Part shown: piece after piece, positions 26,499 through 34,513 of the stretch
How positions within the stretch are numbered: position 1 is the first letter of the stretch
Layout: every line of letters begins with the position of its first letter
Assembly: GCA_000493945.1 (NCBI GenBank)
Contig: AWNW01000007.1
Coordinates: 9,876 to 55,822, forward strand
Source of the DNA: Candidatus Hydrogenedens terephthalaticus JGI OTU-1
GTDB taxonomy: Bacteria > Hydrogenedentota > Hydrogenedentia > Hydrogenedentales > Hydrogenedentaceae
DNA: 45,947 nucleotides
Direction: 5' to 3'
The notes under the pieces: generated by a model
The model's database searches: none
Told to the model about the DNA's origin: nothing
The model's input: only the letters and a program-made list of their open reading frames with translations
Position numbers and translations under genes: made by a program

Positions 26499-27506
26499 CT
26501 AATCAATTACAACTACACCACTTCCATTAAGAGTTCCTTTTTTTAATCTTTGGAGTATTTGGTTTGTATTTTCTAATGATGTTTTTTCGATATGTGTATG
26601 AATTTGTATATTTTTAATTTCTTCAAACAAATCTTGACCATCGTTTCTTGTGTTTGCAGAGATGGAAATAATTTGTTTTTCATAAAAAAGATGTTTCTCA
26701 TATTCCAGAGGAGGTGTATCTGACATATATATTCCTGCTAAAACAAGTTTTCCTCCTTTTTTCAAGTATTGTAAAGAGGGTGGGATAAGATTTCCATTCG
26801 GAGCGAAGATTATTGAGGCATCAGGTAATTCTGGGATTTTTGATGGGTCATTATCTGCCCAATCCGCACCTAATTCTCTTGCTAATTTCTGATGGTTTTC
26901 TTTCCGACTTACTACAAATACATAAGCACCTTTTGCTTTTGCAATCTGTAAGATAATGTGAGCGGATGCCCCGAAGCCATATAAAGCCAGTATTTGTCCT
27001 TTCTTAATTTCGGATTTTTTCCATGCTCGATAGCCTATTATTCCGGCACAAAGCAAGGGGGCTATCTTTGCTTCTTCTATGTTATCTGGAAGGGCATAAG
27101 CATAATCTTCATCTATAAGGGTGTATTCTGCGTATCCTCCGTGTTCATGATAGCCTGTGTATAAACTATTCTCACACAAATTTTCTTTTCCTGTTTGACA
27201 AAAAGAACAGTTCCCACAGGTTTTTCTTAGCCAAGCAATCCCTACTTTATCTCCTCTTTTAAATTTCATGCATTTGTTCCCTATTTTTTCTACAATGCCT
27301 ACAATTTGATGTCCCGGGATTATGGGTAACCGTTTTGGGGGTAATTCGCCTTCAATAATATGTAAATCTGTTCTACAAATAGCGCAACATATTACTTTTA
27401 CTAATAACTCTTTTTCATTAGGTTCAGGGATATTCCATTCTTCCATACCTAATGGAGAAATATCTATAGAGTTTTGTTTTCTTAAAACCATAACTCGCAT
27501 ATTCAT
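26499..27506 (-). CDS. Zinc-dependent alcohol dehydrogenase
   Basis: A 335-residue medium-chain alcohol dehydrogenase, AdhP/ADH-A-like. Catalytic zinc ligands are Cys44 (CAICRTDLH) and His66 (PGHQIVG); the structural zinc set is CGNCSFCQTGKENLC (Cys97, 100, 103, 111). The nucleotide-binding fold reads LYGFGASAHIILQIAKA, and FVVSRKENHQ is the following region. It oxidises a primary or secondary alcohol, or reduces an aldehyde such as lactaldehyde, with NAD(P). The start is doubtful: GGGGA lies only three bases before the first ATG but nine before the in-frame ATG at 27500, so translation may begin at Met3. It leads the minus-strand run into rhaB and opp. Confidence 0.88.
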   Translation of the reverse strand: MNMRVMVLRKQNSIDISPLGMEEWNIPEPNEKELLVKVICCAICRTDLHIIEGELPPKRLPIIPGHQIVGIVEKIGNKCMKFKRGDKVGIAWLRKTCGNCSFCQTGKENLCENSLYTGYHEHGGYAEYTLIDEDYAYALPDNIEEAKIAPLLCAGIIGYRAWKKSEIKKGQILALYGFGASAHIILQIAKAKGAYVFVVSRKENHQKLARELGADWADNDPSKIPELPDASIIFAPNGNLIPPSLQYLKKGGKLVLAGIYMSDTPPLEYEKHLFYEKQIISISANTRNDGQDLFEEIKNIQIHTHIEKTSLENTNQILQRLKKGTLNGSGVVVID

Positions 27507-27547
27507 CTTTCCCCAATACTTGTGAACATTTTTTACTTTTTATGTAT

Positions 27548-27553
27548 TATAAT
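27548..27553 (+). promoter_or_regulatory. Candidate -10 box for the ferredoxin gene
   Basis: A perfect TATAAT lies 26 bases upstream of the ferredoxin ATG at 27580. There is no convincing -35 at 16-18 bases; the nearest TTGTGA is 22 bases upstream. AAGGA sits before the start codon. Confidence 0.3.
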
Positions 27554-27579
27554 ATAAGAAGATTGTTAAGGAATATAGT

Positions 27580-27876
27580 ATGTTAAAACAACCTGTCCCC
27601 TATAGAAGAATTATTTTTATTTGCACGAATAAAAAAGAAGATGCGTCGAAGCCCTGTTGTGGAGCGAAAAAAAGCGAGGAAATAGCAATGAAATTAAAGC
27701 AAATGGTTCGAGATAGGAATTTGAAAGACCAAATCCGTGTTTCTAAATCAGGTTGTATGGGCAAATGTGAACAAGGACCTAATATTATGGTTTATCCGGA
27801 AGGTATCTGGTATAGTAATGTTAAGGAAGAGGATTTACAATTTCTTTTTGATGAATTACTAAAGCCTTTATTATAA
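27580..27876 (+). CDS. Thioredoxin-like [2Fe-2S] ferredoxin
   Basis: A 98-residue protein of the thioredoxin-fold [2Fe-2S] ferredoxin family (the NuoE-like, Shethna-type branch). Ligand candidates are Cys15 in IFICTNKK, Cys26 and Cys27 in KPCCGAKK, and Cys59 and Cys63 in SGCMGKCEQGP, followed by the typical PNIMVYPEG(I)WY. The family carries electrons or supplies clusters; the partner is unknown. The paired Cys26-Cys27 gives five cysteines where four are needed. It is a single gene on the plus strand, diverging from the alcohol dehydrogenase. Confidence 0.85.
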   Translation: MLKQPVPYRRIIFICTNKKEDASKPCCGAKKSEEIAMKLKQMVRDRNLKDQIRVSKSGCMGKCEQGPNIMVYPEGIWYSNVKEEDLQFLFDELLKPLL

Positions 27877-27904
27877 TCATATCTGCTGACCCTTAAATAT
27901 CTTT

Positions 27905-27934
27905 TTGAAACAAACTTTGCGTTTTATGTATATA
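27905..27934 (+). promoter_or_regulatory. Candidate promoter for tRNA-Ser
   Basis: TTGAAA at 27905-27910 and TATATA at 27929-27934 (18-base spacing; TGTATA at 27927 gives 16) stand 29 bases before the mature tRNA 5' end. The region between the ferredoxin stop and the tRNA is otherwise featureless. Confidence 0.45.
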
Positions 27935-27962
27935 TATGGTCAAAAATAAAATTTGTTTATCT

Positions 27963-28046
27963 GGAGGGTTAGGATAATTGGTAATCCACCGGTCTTGAAA
28001 ACCGGCGCCTTCGGGCTTGGGGGTTCGAGTCCCCCACCCTCCGCCA
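27963..28046 (+). tRNA. tRNA-Ser (anticodon UGA), CCA encoded
   Basis: The 84-base element folds as a full cloverleaf. The acceptor arm is GGAGGGT (27963-27969) with ACCCTCC (28036-28042), discriminator G and encoded CCA to 28046. The D arm is GGAT ... ATCC, the anticodon stem is CCGGT/ACCGG with loop CTTGAAA giving anticodon UGA, there is a short GCC-TTCG-GGC variable arm, and the T arm is GGGGGTTCGAGTCCCCC. The long (class II) variable arm and anticodon identify tRNA-Ser reading UCA. The next gene starts 27 bases after it, so the two may share a transcript. Confidence 0.95.
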
Positions 28047-28061
28047 TTTTTTTTAACTTTT

Positions 28062-28068
28062 AGGAGGA
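28062..28068 (+). promoter_or_regulatory. Ribosome binding site fixing the Gfo/Idh/MocA start
   Basis: A strong AGGAGGA five bases before the ATG at 28074. An in-frame TTG at 28017 lies inside the tRNA and can be dismissed as a start. Confidence 0.85.
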
Positions 28069-28073
28069 ATATT

Positions 28074-29048
28074 ATGAATGTAGGAATTCTTGGTTGCGGA
28101 ACAATGGGTCGGCTACATGCAGAAATGGCTGAAAAATGTGGTCTTAAAGTTGTCCAATGTTCCGATGTTAATTCTCAAAGTGGAAAAGATTTAGCAAAGA
28201 ATTTCAAAGCCAAATTCGTAAAAAATTGGGAAGATGTAGTGGCTAATAAAGAAGTAGATATTGTAGCAATAGCCACTCCTACGCCCTTACATTTTCCTAT
28301 GCTTGATATGGCAATAAAAAAGGGGAAATATATATTTTGTGAAAAACCTCTTTGCAGGACTGTTGAGGAATGTAAAAAGGTTATTCAAAAGGCAGAAAAG
28401 GCAAAAATTAAACTTTTTGTAGGGCATGTTGTCCGTTATTTCCACGAGTTTGAGGCTATTCATGAACAGATTAAATCCGGGAAAATAGGGGAAGTAGGGT
28501 TTATAAAAATGTATCGTGGAGGAATGCCCCCACAGGGTAAGAATAGCTGGTTCCGTGATTTTTCAAAGAGTGGTGGTGTTACATTTGATTGTATGATACA
28601 TGATATTGATTGGTTGAGGTATATATTTGGAGAGGTTAAAACTGTTTATTGCCAAAACCTCATCGAAAAGAATTGTGCACCTTTAGATTATTCTCAGGTA
28701 ACGGTTCGTATGAAAAATGGGGTTCTGGCTCTGGTTATAGGCACATGGGCTCATCCATCGGGTTTTCGAGTTAAAGTTGAAGTATGCGGCAGTGATGGTC
28801 TCATGTATTACGATAATATGGAAACGCCATTAGAAGTTCAATTGAGAGAACAAAGTAAGGTTAGTGGAACAATCGTTCCTGAAAGTCCGGTTATTAAAAG
28901 CCCTTATCAAAAAGAGTGGGAAGATTTTATTAGTTGGATTAAAGATGGTAAAGAACCGCGTGTCTCTATGTATGATGCACTCAAAGCAGTGGAAATTGTA
29001 AGTGCTTGCCTTCGTTCTGCAAAAATCAAACAACCTGTGAATTTATAA
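28074..29048 (+). CDS. Gfo/Idh/MocA-family oxidoreductase (first of a tandem pair)
   Basis: A 324-residue NAD(P)-dependent dehydrogenase. The N-terminal Rossmann motif is NVGILGCGTMGRLHAEMAE, and the family signature is EKPLCRT. AIATPTPLHF precedes it, and the GGVTFDCMIHDIDWLRYIFG region of the second domain carries the conserved Asp and His of the active site (D-x-x-I-H-D-I-D). The open frame extends upstream into the tRNA, but the AGGAGGA site and methionine at 28074 mark the true start. The family oxidises inositols and sugars or reduces keto-sugars; the substrate is not deducible. It is followed after 12 bases by a second, related enzyme. Confidence 0.88.
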   Translation: MNVGILGCGTMGRLHAEMAEKCGLKVVQCSDVNSQSGKDLAKNFKAKFVKNWEDVVANKEVDIVAIATPTPLHFPMLDMAIKKGKYIFCEKPLCRTVEECKKVIQKAEKAKIKLFVGHVVRYFHEFEAIHEQIKSGKIGEVGFIKMYRGGMPPQGKNSWFRDFSKSGGVTFDCMIHDIDWLRYIFGEVKTVYCQNLIEKNCAPLDYSQVTVRMKNGVLALVIGTWAHPSGFRVKVEVCGSDGLMYYDNMETPLEVQLREQSKVSGTIVPESPVIKSPYQKEWEDFISWIKDGKEPRVSMYDALKAVEIVSACLRSAKIKQPVNL

Positions 29049-29060
29049 GGAGGAATTAAG

Positions 29061-30059
29061 ATGGTTAAACTCGGAATTATGAGTTTTGCTCATTTACATG
29101 CCTATAGTTATGCACATTGCGTAAATTTAATTCCTGAAGCAGAATTAACTGCTATCTGGGATGATGATAAAGAAAGAGGAAAAGAAGCCAGCAAACAATA
29201 TCAAACAAATTTTGTTGAAGATTTGGATAAATTTTTAAGTCTCCCCATAGATGGTGTCATTATTACATCCGAAAATGTTAATCACAAACCCATGGCGATA
29301 AAATCTGCAGAGGCAGGAAAATGGATACTTTGTGAAAAGCCCCTTGCTACAACTATTGAGGATGCAATGTTAATGATAAACACATGTAAAAAAGCAGGTG
29401 TGGGACTTGGAGTTGCTTTTCCGTGCCGTTTCTTAACCCCCATTTTGAAGGCTAAGGAATATATAAGGTCTGGAAAATTGGGAACTATTCTTTCTATTTC
29501 ATGCACTAATAACGGTTCTTATCCTGGCGGTTGGTTCGGTGATGTTAAACTTTCTGGAGGCGGCGCGGTAATGGACCATACGGTACATGTTGCAGACCTT
29601 TTAAGATGGATGTTAGACAAAGAATTTGATAGTGTATATTGCGAGTTGGGAAATCAAATGCATAAGGGAATTTTGGAAACGGATGATATGGGATGTTTGC
29701 AATTAGAAATGGAAGGTGGTATACAGGTATCTCATATTGCGAGCTGGAATCGTCCAAAGAGTTTTCCAACCTGGGGTGATGTAACAATGGAGTTCATAGG
29801 AACAAAAGGCGTTTTATATCTGGATGCATTTAATCAGAAATTGAATATATATAGTGATTTTGCGATGAAAACGGAATGGGGTTTCTGGGGAGATAATCCT
29901 GATCTGGGATTAATTCAAGATTTTGTAAATTCTATTCAAGAAAAAAGAGACCCTATGTCAAAGGGAATTGACGGTTTGCGTTCCGTTGAAGTCACGGTAT
30001 TTGCATACGAGTCATATAAGGCTGGGAAAAAAGTAAAAATAAAAAAATCGAAATGTTAA
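29061..30059 (+). CDS. Gfo/Idh/MocA-family oxidoreductase (second of a tandem pair)
   Basis: A 332-residue enzyme of the same family as its upstream neighbour but clearly divergent. The N-terminus is LGIMSFAHLHAYSYAHC, so the usual GxGxxG nucleotide loop is altered to a GIMSFAHLH form found in a subset of Gfo/Idh/MocA proteins. The EKPLATT signature and the GGGAVMDHTVHVADLLRWM active-site region are intact. A good AAGGAGGA site precedes the ATG. The pair may act on related sugar or inositol intermediates, and both may be expressed from the tRNA-proximal promoter. Confidence 0.85.
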   Translation: MVKLGIMSFAHLHAYSYAHCVNLIPEAELTAIWDDDKERGKEASKQYQTNFVEDLDKFLSLPIDGVIITSENVNHKPMAIKSAEAGKWILCEKPLATTIEDAMLMINTCKKAGVGLGVAFPCRFLTPILKAKEYIRSGKLGTILSISCTNNGSYPGGWFGDVKLSGGGAVMDHTVHVADLLRWMLDKEFDSVYCELGNQMHKGILETDDMGCLQLEMEGGIQVSHIASWNRPKSFPTWGDVTMEFIGTKGVLYLDAFNQKLNIYSDFAMKTEWGFWGDNPDLGLIQDFVNSIQEKRDPMSKGIDGLRSVEVTVFAYESYKAGKKVKIKKSKC

Positions 30060-30063
30060 ATCA

Positions 30064-30633
30064 TTACGGAGTTTGTTTCTTCCATTTGTAAAGTATATCG
30101 TAGAGAATAATTCCGAAACTGGTTGCAACATTGATGGTATTTTTATAACCATACATAGGAATATGAACAATATCATCAACAATTTTTAATACTTTTTCTT
30201 GAACTCCCATTACCTCATTCCCAAAAACAATTGCAACGGGCGAAAGCCAGTTATAATCAAAACAGGATTTTGAGTTTTCAGTTATTTCTATTGCTACAAC
30301 AGGTATAGATTTTTCTTTTAATCTTATAATGCAATCTTTCGTTCGTTCAAAATAACTCCATGGGATATATTCATGGGCTCCTAATGCTGTTTTTTCTATT
30401 TTTTTATGTGGTGGATGAGCAGACATACCGCAGAGATATATATGTTCTACAGCACCTGCATCTGCTGTCCTGAAAATGGAACCTACATTATATGCACTTC
30501 TTAAATTGTCCAATACAACATGAATAGGATTCCTTTCTATTGGACTTAAAGAATTTATATCTAATCCTTTGTAAAAAGGCTCCTGAGGGGAATACGGGAC
30601 TGGGTCACGCTTATATTGTTCTAATTCTTCCAT
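30064..30633 (-). CDS. TrmH-family (SpoU) RNA 2'-O-methyltransferase
   Basis: A 189-residue SPOUT methyltransferase with only the catalytic knot. Motif 1 is NLRSAYNVGSIFRTADA; motif 2 is AIVFGNEVMGV; motif 3 is INVATSFGIILYDIL. Motif 3's Ser and Asn and the motif 1 Asn-Arg are present, so it should be active on a tRNA or rRNA 2'-hydroxyl. Without an N-terminal RNA-binding domain the target is uncertain. It converges on the second Gfo/Idh/MocA gene with a four-base gap and diverges from serC. Confidence 0.87.
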   Translation of the reverse strand: MEELEQYKRDPVPYSPQEPFYKGLDINSLSPIERNPIHVVLDNLRSAYNVGSIFRTADAGAVEHIYLCGMSAHPPHKKIEKTALGAHEYIPWSYFERTKDCIIRLKEKSIPVVAIEITENSKSCFDYNWLSPVAIVFGNEVMGVQEKVLKIVDDIVHIPMYGYKNTINVATSFGIILYDILYKWKKQTP

Positions 30634-30669
30634 ATCTCTTTTAAGTTTAAACTTTTATAAAAAGTATGC

Positions 30670-30675
30670 TATAAT
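30670..30675 (+). promoter_or_regulatory. Candidate -10 box for serC
   Basis: TATAAT at 30670-30675 in the divergent gap between the SpoU methyltransferase and serC. No TTGACA-like -35 is evident at the right distance. Confidence 0.3.
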
Positions 30676-30754
30676 TATTGAAATTATGGATTTCGGGCTT
30701 CATTTTACTAAAATCTCAATAATCAATTCACATTTAATCTTTTAGGAGAATATT

Positions 30755-31846
30755 ATGTTAGAAGGTCGTGTTTTTAATTTTTCCGCAGGTCCTTCCATGT
30801 TGCCAGAACCCGTTTTAGTACAGGCACAACAAGAATTATTAGTATATCCTGGTGCTGGGGCTTCAGTTATGGAAATAAGTCATCGTTCTAAAGCATTTGA
30901 TGAGATTTTAGAAAAAACAAAGGATTATCTAAAGAAATTACTGAATATGCCTGATAATTACAAGATTATTTTTACACCCGGTGGTGCAACTATGCAATTT
31001 TCGATGTTGGCGATGAATTTTTTGAATGGAGGGACAGCGGATTATATTAATACAGGCTCCTGGGCGTCGAAAGCAATGAGTGAAGGTAAAAAACATGGCA
31101 ATGTGCGTGAAGCGTGGTCGGGTAAAAGTGAAAATTATGTCCGAATGCCTTCTTCTTCTGAAATAAATATTTCTGATGAAGCGAAGTATGTTCATTTTAC
31201 ATCTAATGAAACAATTCAAGGAATTGAATTTTTTAATGAACCTGATGTGGGTGATAAGCCATTATTTTGTGATGCCTCGTCTGATTTTCTTTCTCGTCCT
31301 ATAGATATAACAAAATATGCATTAATATATGCAGGGGCACAAAAAAATGTAGGTCCATCAGGTATTGCAGTAGTAGTAATTCGTGAAGATTTATTATCTC
31401 TTGTTCCTGAAAAACTACCTTCTTTATTAGATTACAAACTTATGGTAGAGAATAATTCGCTTTACAATACACCATCTACATGGAGTATTTATATTGTTGG
31501 GTTGGTAGTGAAATGGTTATACGAGGATATAGGTGGTTTAGCAAAAATTGAAGAAATAAACAAGAAAAAAGCGGAACTATTGTATCAAGTTATTGATGAA
31601 AGTAACGGTTTCTACAAAGGACATGCACATAAAGAAAGTCGTTCTCGGATGAATGTTACTTTTCGCCTCCCCGATGAAGCACTTGAAAAAGAATTTATAT
31701 CTAAAGCAAGTGCCGAAGGTTTGAAGGAATTAAAAGGACATCGTTCTGTGGGTGGTTGTCGCGCGTCTATTTACAATGCTATGCCCTATGAAGGCTGTGA
31801 AGTATTAGCCCAATTCATGAAAGATTTTGCCCAATCTCATGGATAA
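30755..31846 (+). CDS. serC: Phosphoserine aminotransferase
   Basis: A 363-residue PLP enzyme converting 3-phosphohydroxypyruvate and glutamate to phosphoserine, in serine (and pyridoxine) synthesis. FNFSAGPSMLPEPV at the start, SHRSKAF, the PLP-lysine motif YAGAQKNVGPSG (Lys197) and the final SVGGCRASIYNAM are all characteristic. AGGAG at 30744-30748 precedes the ATG, and a TATAAT at 30670-30675 with no clear -35 suggests a leader of roughly 75 bases. The neighbouring serA and serB are absent from the window. Confidence 0.95.
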   Translation: MLEGRVFNFSAGPSMLPEPVLVQAQQELLVYPGAGASVMEISHRSKAFDEILEKTKDYLKKLLNMPDNYKIIFTPGGATMQFSMLAMNFLNGGTADYINTGSWASKAMSEGKKHGNVREAWSGKSENYVRMPSSSEINISDEAKYVHFTSNETIQGIEFFNEPDVGDKPLFCDASSDFLSRPIDITKYALIYAGAQKNVGPSGIAVVVIREDLLSLVPEKLPSLLDYKLMVENNSLYNTPSTWSIYIVGLVVKWLYEDIGGLAKIEEINKKKAELLYQVIDESNGFYKGHAHKESRSRMNVTFRLPDEALEKEFISKASAEGLKELKGHRSVGGCRASIYNAMPYEGCEVLAQFMKDFAQSHG

Positions 31847-31857
31847 TAAAATATACC

Positions 31858-33153
31858 CTATTTATTCCTCTGTATCAGTTCATCTACGGTGGTAATAACG
31901 ATTTCACCTAATTGAGGTCCATAGAAGGAAGCCGTTACTTCATAACCACTTTGCTGATATTCTTTTTCTGTTAGAATATACCCTATTAAATCGTTGGTAA
32001 GAGATGTAACCACTGGTATCTTTATTCCCTGATTTTCTAACTTTTGTTTTACTCCCATTCCTATTTCAGTTATCGGTTCACCCGGAAAAGTAACAATAGC
32101 ACAATCGTTTATCTGTATGAAATGAAACGGTGCTTTTGATGGAAATAGTTGGTTTATCATGGCGTTTACCATTTCTTCTGAAACATTATATTCTTCCCCT
32201 GCAATTTTGAAAAAATCGGGTGCTACCTTTTTAGGTGGTAAATCCTTCCATAAAACATCATGTTTTAGTAATGATATAGGTTCAGGTTTTAAGTCTTTGA
32301 ATATATCTATTACAAGTTTTGCCAAATTAAGTCCGTAGTTTTCCATAGATTCCCAGGCGGATGTTCCTTTATAACCTGAGGGAGCGACATCGCCTTCTGC
32401 TCCGTTAGAAAACATACAGGTTGTCCCAGGATAAAAGGTTTCTATAGTTCTTTGTATTATTCCTGGATAACCTGCGGATAACAACATTTCGTTGGGTGTC
32501 ATTATTGTTTCGTGTGCAGTAAAATTAATAAAAATTACCCAAGGTTTGTTTTCTTTATCAAACCTTAATACAGTTAGATATGGGTCTGTGGGAAGTTCTT
32601 CATGCCTTCTATTTCTATTTAATCCTTTTGTTGCTATTCTTCCTGCGGAAAAGGTTACTGGTGAAAGATTTTTTATTGATTCCTGTATTCCCTTAGCAAT
32701 TTGAGAGGAAACATATTTCAATACCTCTTCATCAAAAATTCCTATGTTAGGATTATTAACAATGTTTCTTTCATCTATAGACATACCCTCAAGTCCTGCA
32801 TGGGTATGGCTTGACATCATTAAAATATTATTTTGATTAATAAAAGGCAATTCTGCTTTTTTTATGGTATGTTCTACCAAACACCAGGGTACATGGCAAA
32901 TATCTAAAGTGATTATAAATAGATATTCATTCCCATTTTTCAGTGTTAAAATCTTTGCCCATGTTTCATCATGAGTGCCTAATGCTGGTTTCCCTTGTCT
33001 TTCGCCATATCCACCTAACTGAACTTTTAAGCCTTGATTGATGGGGTTTATAGAAACTCTGGATATTCCTGCATAAATCTCCGCAGCTGCCATAAAACAA
33101 TTACCCATTAAAAATATTGTTGTTAACACAACAAGGAATCTATATTTATTCAT
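31858..33153 (-). CDS. Secreted neutral/alkaline ceramidase-like hydrolase
   Basis: A 431-residue exported protein. The signal peptide (VVLTTIFLMGNCFMAAA) is followed by the ceramidase-type N-terminal pattern AGISRVSINP ... VQLGGYGERQG ... GTHDETWAKILTL. Zinc-ligand candidates lie in SSHTHAG (His116, His118) and the later FINFTAHET, and FSNGAEGDVAPSG is a family signature. In many uncultured and planctomycete-like genomes this family is much broader than sphingolipid ceramidase, so the true substrate is unknown. It ends the minus-strand run, four bases after the glycine-zipper lipoprotein. Confidence 0.82.
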   Translation of the reverse strand: MNKYRFLVVLTTIFLMGNCFMAAAEIYAGISRVSINPINQGLKVQLGGYGERQGKPALGTHDETWAKILTLKNGNEYLFIITLDICHVPWCLVEHTIKKAELPFINQNNILMMSSHTHAGLEGMSIDERNIVNNPNIGIFDEEVLKYVSSQIAKGIQESIKNLSPVTFSAGRIATKGLNRNRRHEELPTDPYLTVLRFDKENKPWVIFINFTAHETIMTPNEMLLSAGYPGIIQRTIETFYPGTTCMFSNGAEGDVAPSGYKGTSAWESMENYGLNLAKLVIDIFKDLKPEPISLLKHDVLWKDLPPKKVAPDFFKIAGEEYNVSEEMVNAMINQLFPSKAPFHFIQINDCAIVTFPGEPITEIGMGVKQKLENQGIKIPVVTSLTNDLIGYILTEKEYQQSGYEVTASFYGPQLGEIVITTVDELIQRNK

Positions 33154-33157
33154 ATAT

Positions 33158-33760
33158 TTAATCTACAACGAATGTAGCCCTTCCCGAAATAGAAGATAAT
33201 CTGGTAGAGACACGGAATAATATTGTGTATTGTCCTGGTGATAAATTAGGCGGTAAACGGAATTGTTGACTGCTTACCCATGTTCCATCATTTCTGTTAA
33301 ATGAGGAAGAGGAAATGTCTGCAATGAGTTGTTCGCCTCTTAAAAGGCTCCGTGTTTCAGTTACAGATGTTCCGGAACCGGTACCCAATAAAGCATATTG
33401 GACAGTTGTTTCAATCATATTCCCAGGTGTAACTACATTCGGTAGGACTTCGGCTCGCTCAAAAGATAATCGTTCACCTTGACTGGGTTGATAATTATAT
33501 TCGGTTGAGGTCTGTTCTGCAGACTTTGCTTTTCTTGCTTTTATATCATGAGCAACCAAACCTGCGATACCACCGAGAACCGCACCTATTGCTGCACCTT
33601 CGAGTGCATGTCCGGATTGGTGCCCTATGATAGCACCTGTTGCACCACCTAAAGCAGCACCTAATCCGCCTGCCTCACCGTATGTCTGACATCCCGTTCC
33701 ATAGAATAGAATGGAAATAGTCATTACCATAATTAAAAACAGTGATATAAATCTTTTCAT
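33158..33760 (-). CDS. Glycine-zipper lipoprotein
   Basis: A 200-residue predicted lipoprotein: a signal ending GTGCQT with Cys24. Residues ~31-68 are glycine-zipper repeats (GLGAALGGATGAIIG ... GAAIGAVLGGIAGLVA), which insert in or span the outer membrane. After a Lys/Arg-rich linker, residues ~100-200 form an all-beta, Ig-like domain (SLLRGEQLIADISSSSFN ... GQYTILFRVSTRLSSISG). Proteins of this kind (YMGG/SlyB-like) act in envelope stability. Its position before the ceramidase-like gene suggests joint expression, but no functional tie is known. Confidence 0.78.
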   Translation of the reverse strand: MKRFISLFLIMVMTISILFYGTGCQTYGEAGGLGAALGGATGAIIGHQSGHALEGAAIGAVLGGIAGLVAHDIKARKAKSAEQTSTEYNYQPSQGERLSFERAEVLPNVVTPGNMIETTVQYALLGTGSGTSVTETRSLLRGEQLIADISSSSFNRNDGTWVSSQQFRLPPNLSPGQYTILFRVSTRLSSISGRATFVVD

Positions 33761-33781
33761 AGCGTTTCCTTTCTTATTTTT

Positions 33782-34513
33782 TTAATTTTCCTCGTAAGGA
33801 ATATAGGGTATTATATTATTATATCTTAACGAAATGATATATTCCTTACTTTTATCATCTAAATAAACGAATTCTATACCATATTTATTTACAATTTCTT
33901 GCTCATTATGTATTAATTTTACCATATTCCATCGAATAATGCCCTTGCCCGATAAAAAAATTCCTTCTTGGTTTTTTACTCTTATAGAGAATTCAACAAT
34001 TTCATTGTTCTCTATTTTTTCTTTAGTAGAAAACGAAAAACCACCTCTTCCAATTAATATATCATCCATTTTATTTTCATCTAATTTTCGTATCCAACCT
34101 GCATATTGTTCATATTTTTCTATATCCAATTGCAATCTTTGTTCCCAAGGGATGCATAATCTTTCTATTGTAGATGAAAGTAAAAGGAGTTGGAAAGGCT
34201 TGTATATAACGGATTCTACTCCGATGTGGAATAACTTTTGTGATGGCACATCATTATATGCGGTAATCGCGATAATGGGTGGGTTATAAGCATCTATTTT
34301 TTTGACCATCTTAATAATTTCCTCTCCGGACACTTCGGGTAACCGCAAGTCGGTAATAAGCAAGTCAGGTCTTATCTCTGAAAAGGCTTTAAGAAAGCCC
34401 TTGGGATTGTAAAAAGTTGTTATATCATACCCTCTGCTCTCTAATTCAATAGCAATCATTTCATTCAAATCTATTTCGTCTTCAAGTATAAATATTTTTT
34501 TTTCATTCCCCAT
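33782..34513 (-). CDS. Response regulator with C-terminal PilZ-like domain
   Basis: A 243-residue regulator. The receiver (about 6-125) has Glu11-Asp12, phosphoacceptor Asp55 in ITDLRLP, switch residues ITAYND and the Lys in VIYKPF. The C-terminal ~115 residues resemble PilZ: GRGGFSFSTKEKI (D/N-x-S-x-x-G region), a beta-rich GIIRWNMVKL and YGIEFVYLD at the end. The usual R-x3-R c-di-GMP motif upstream is weak (RKLDENK), so second-messenger binding is uncertain. Its ATG overlaps the histidine kinase stop by 11 bases, so they form a coupled pair. Confidence 0.82.
   Translation of the reverse strand: MGNEKKIFILEDEIDLNEMIAIELESRGYDITTFYNPKGFLKAFSEIRPDLLITDLRLPEVSGEEIIKMVKKIDAYNPPIIAITAYNDVPSQKLFHIGVESVIYKPFQLLLLSSTIERLCIPWEQRLQLDIEKYEQYAGWIRKLDENKMDDILIGRGGFSFSTKEKIENNEIVEFSIRVKNQEGIFLSGKGIIRWNMVKLIHNEQEIVNKYGIEFVYLDDKSKEYIISLRYNNIIPYIPYEEN

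Noticed and set aside
27877..27962. Riboswitch or attachment site next to the tRNA
   Set aside because: The 86 bases show only a plausible promoter; no integrase, repeat of the tRNA 3' end or conserved fold is visible in the window.
28017..28073. Upstream extension of the first Gfo/Idh/MocA frame starting from a TTG
   Set aside because: The extension lies within the 3' half of the tRNA-Ser gene and the AGGAGGA at 28062-28068 fixes the start at 28074.
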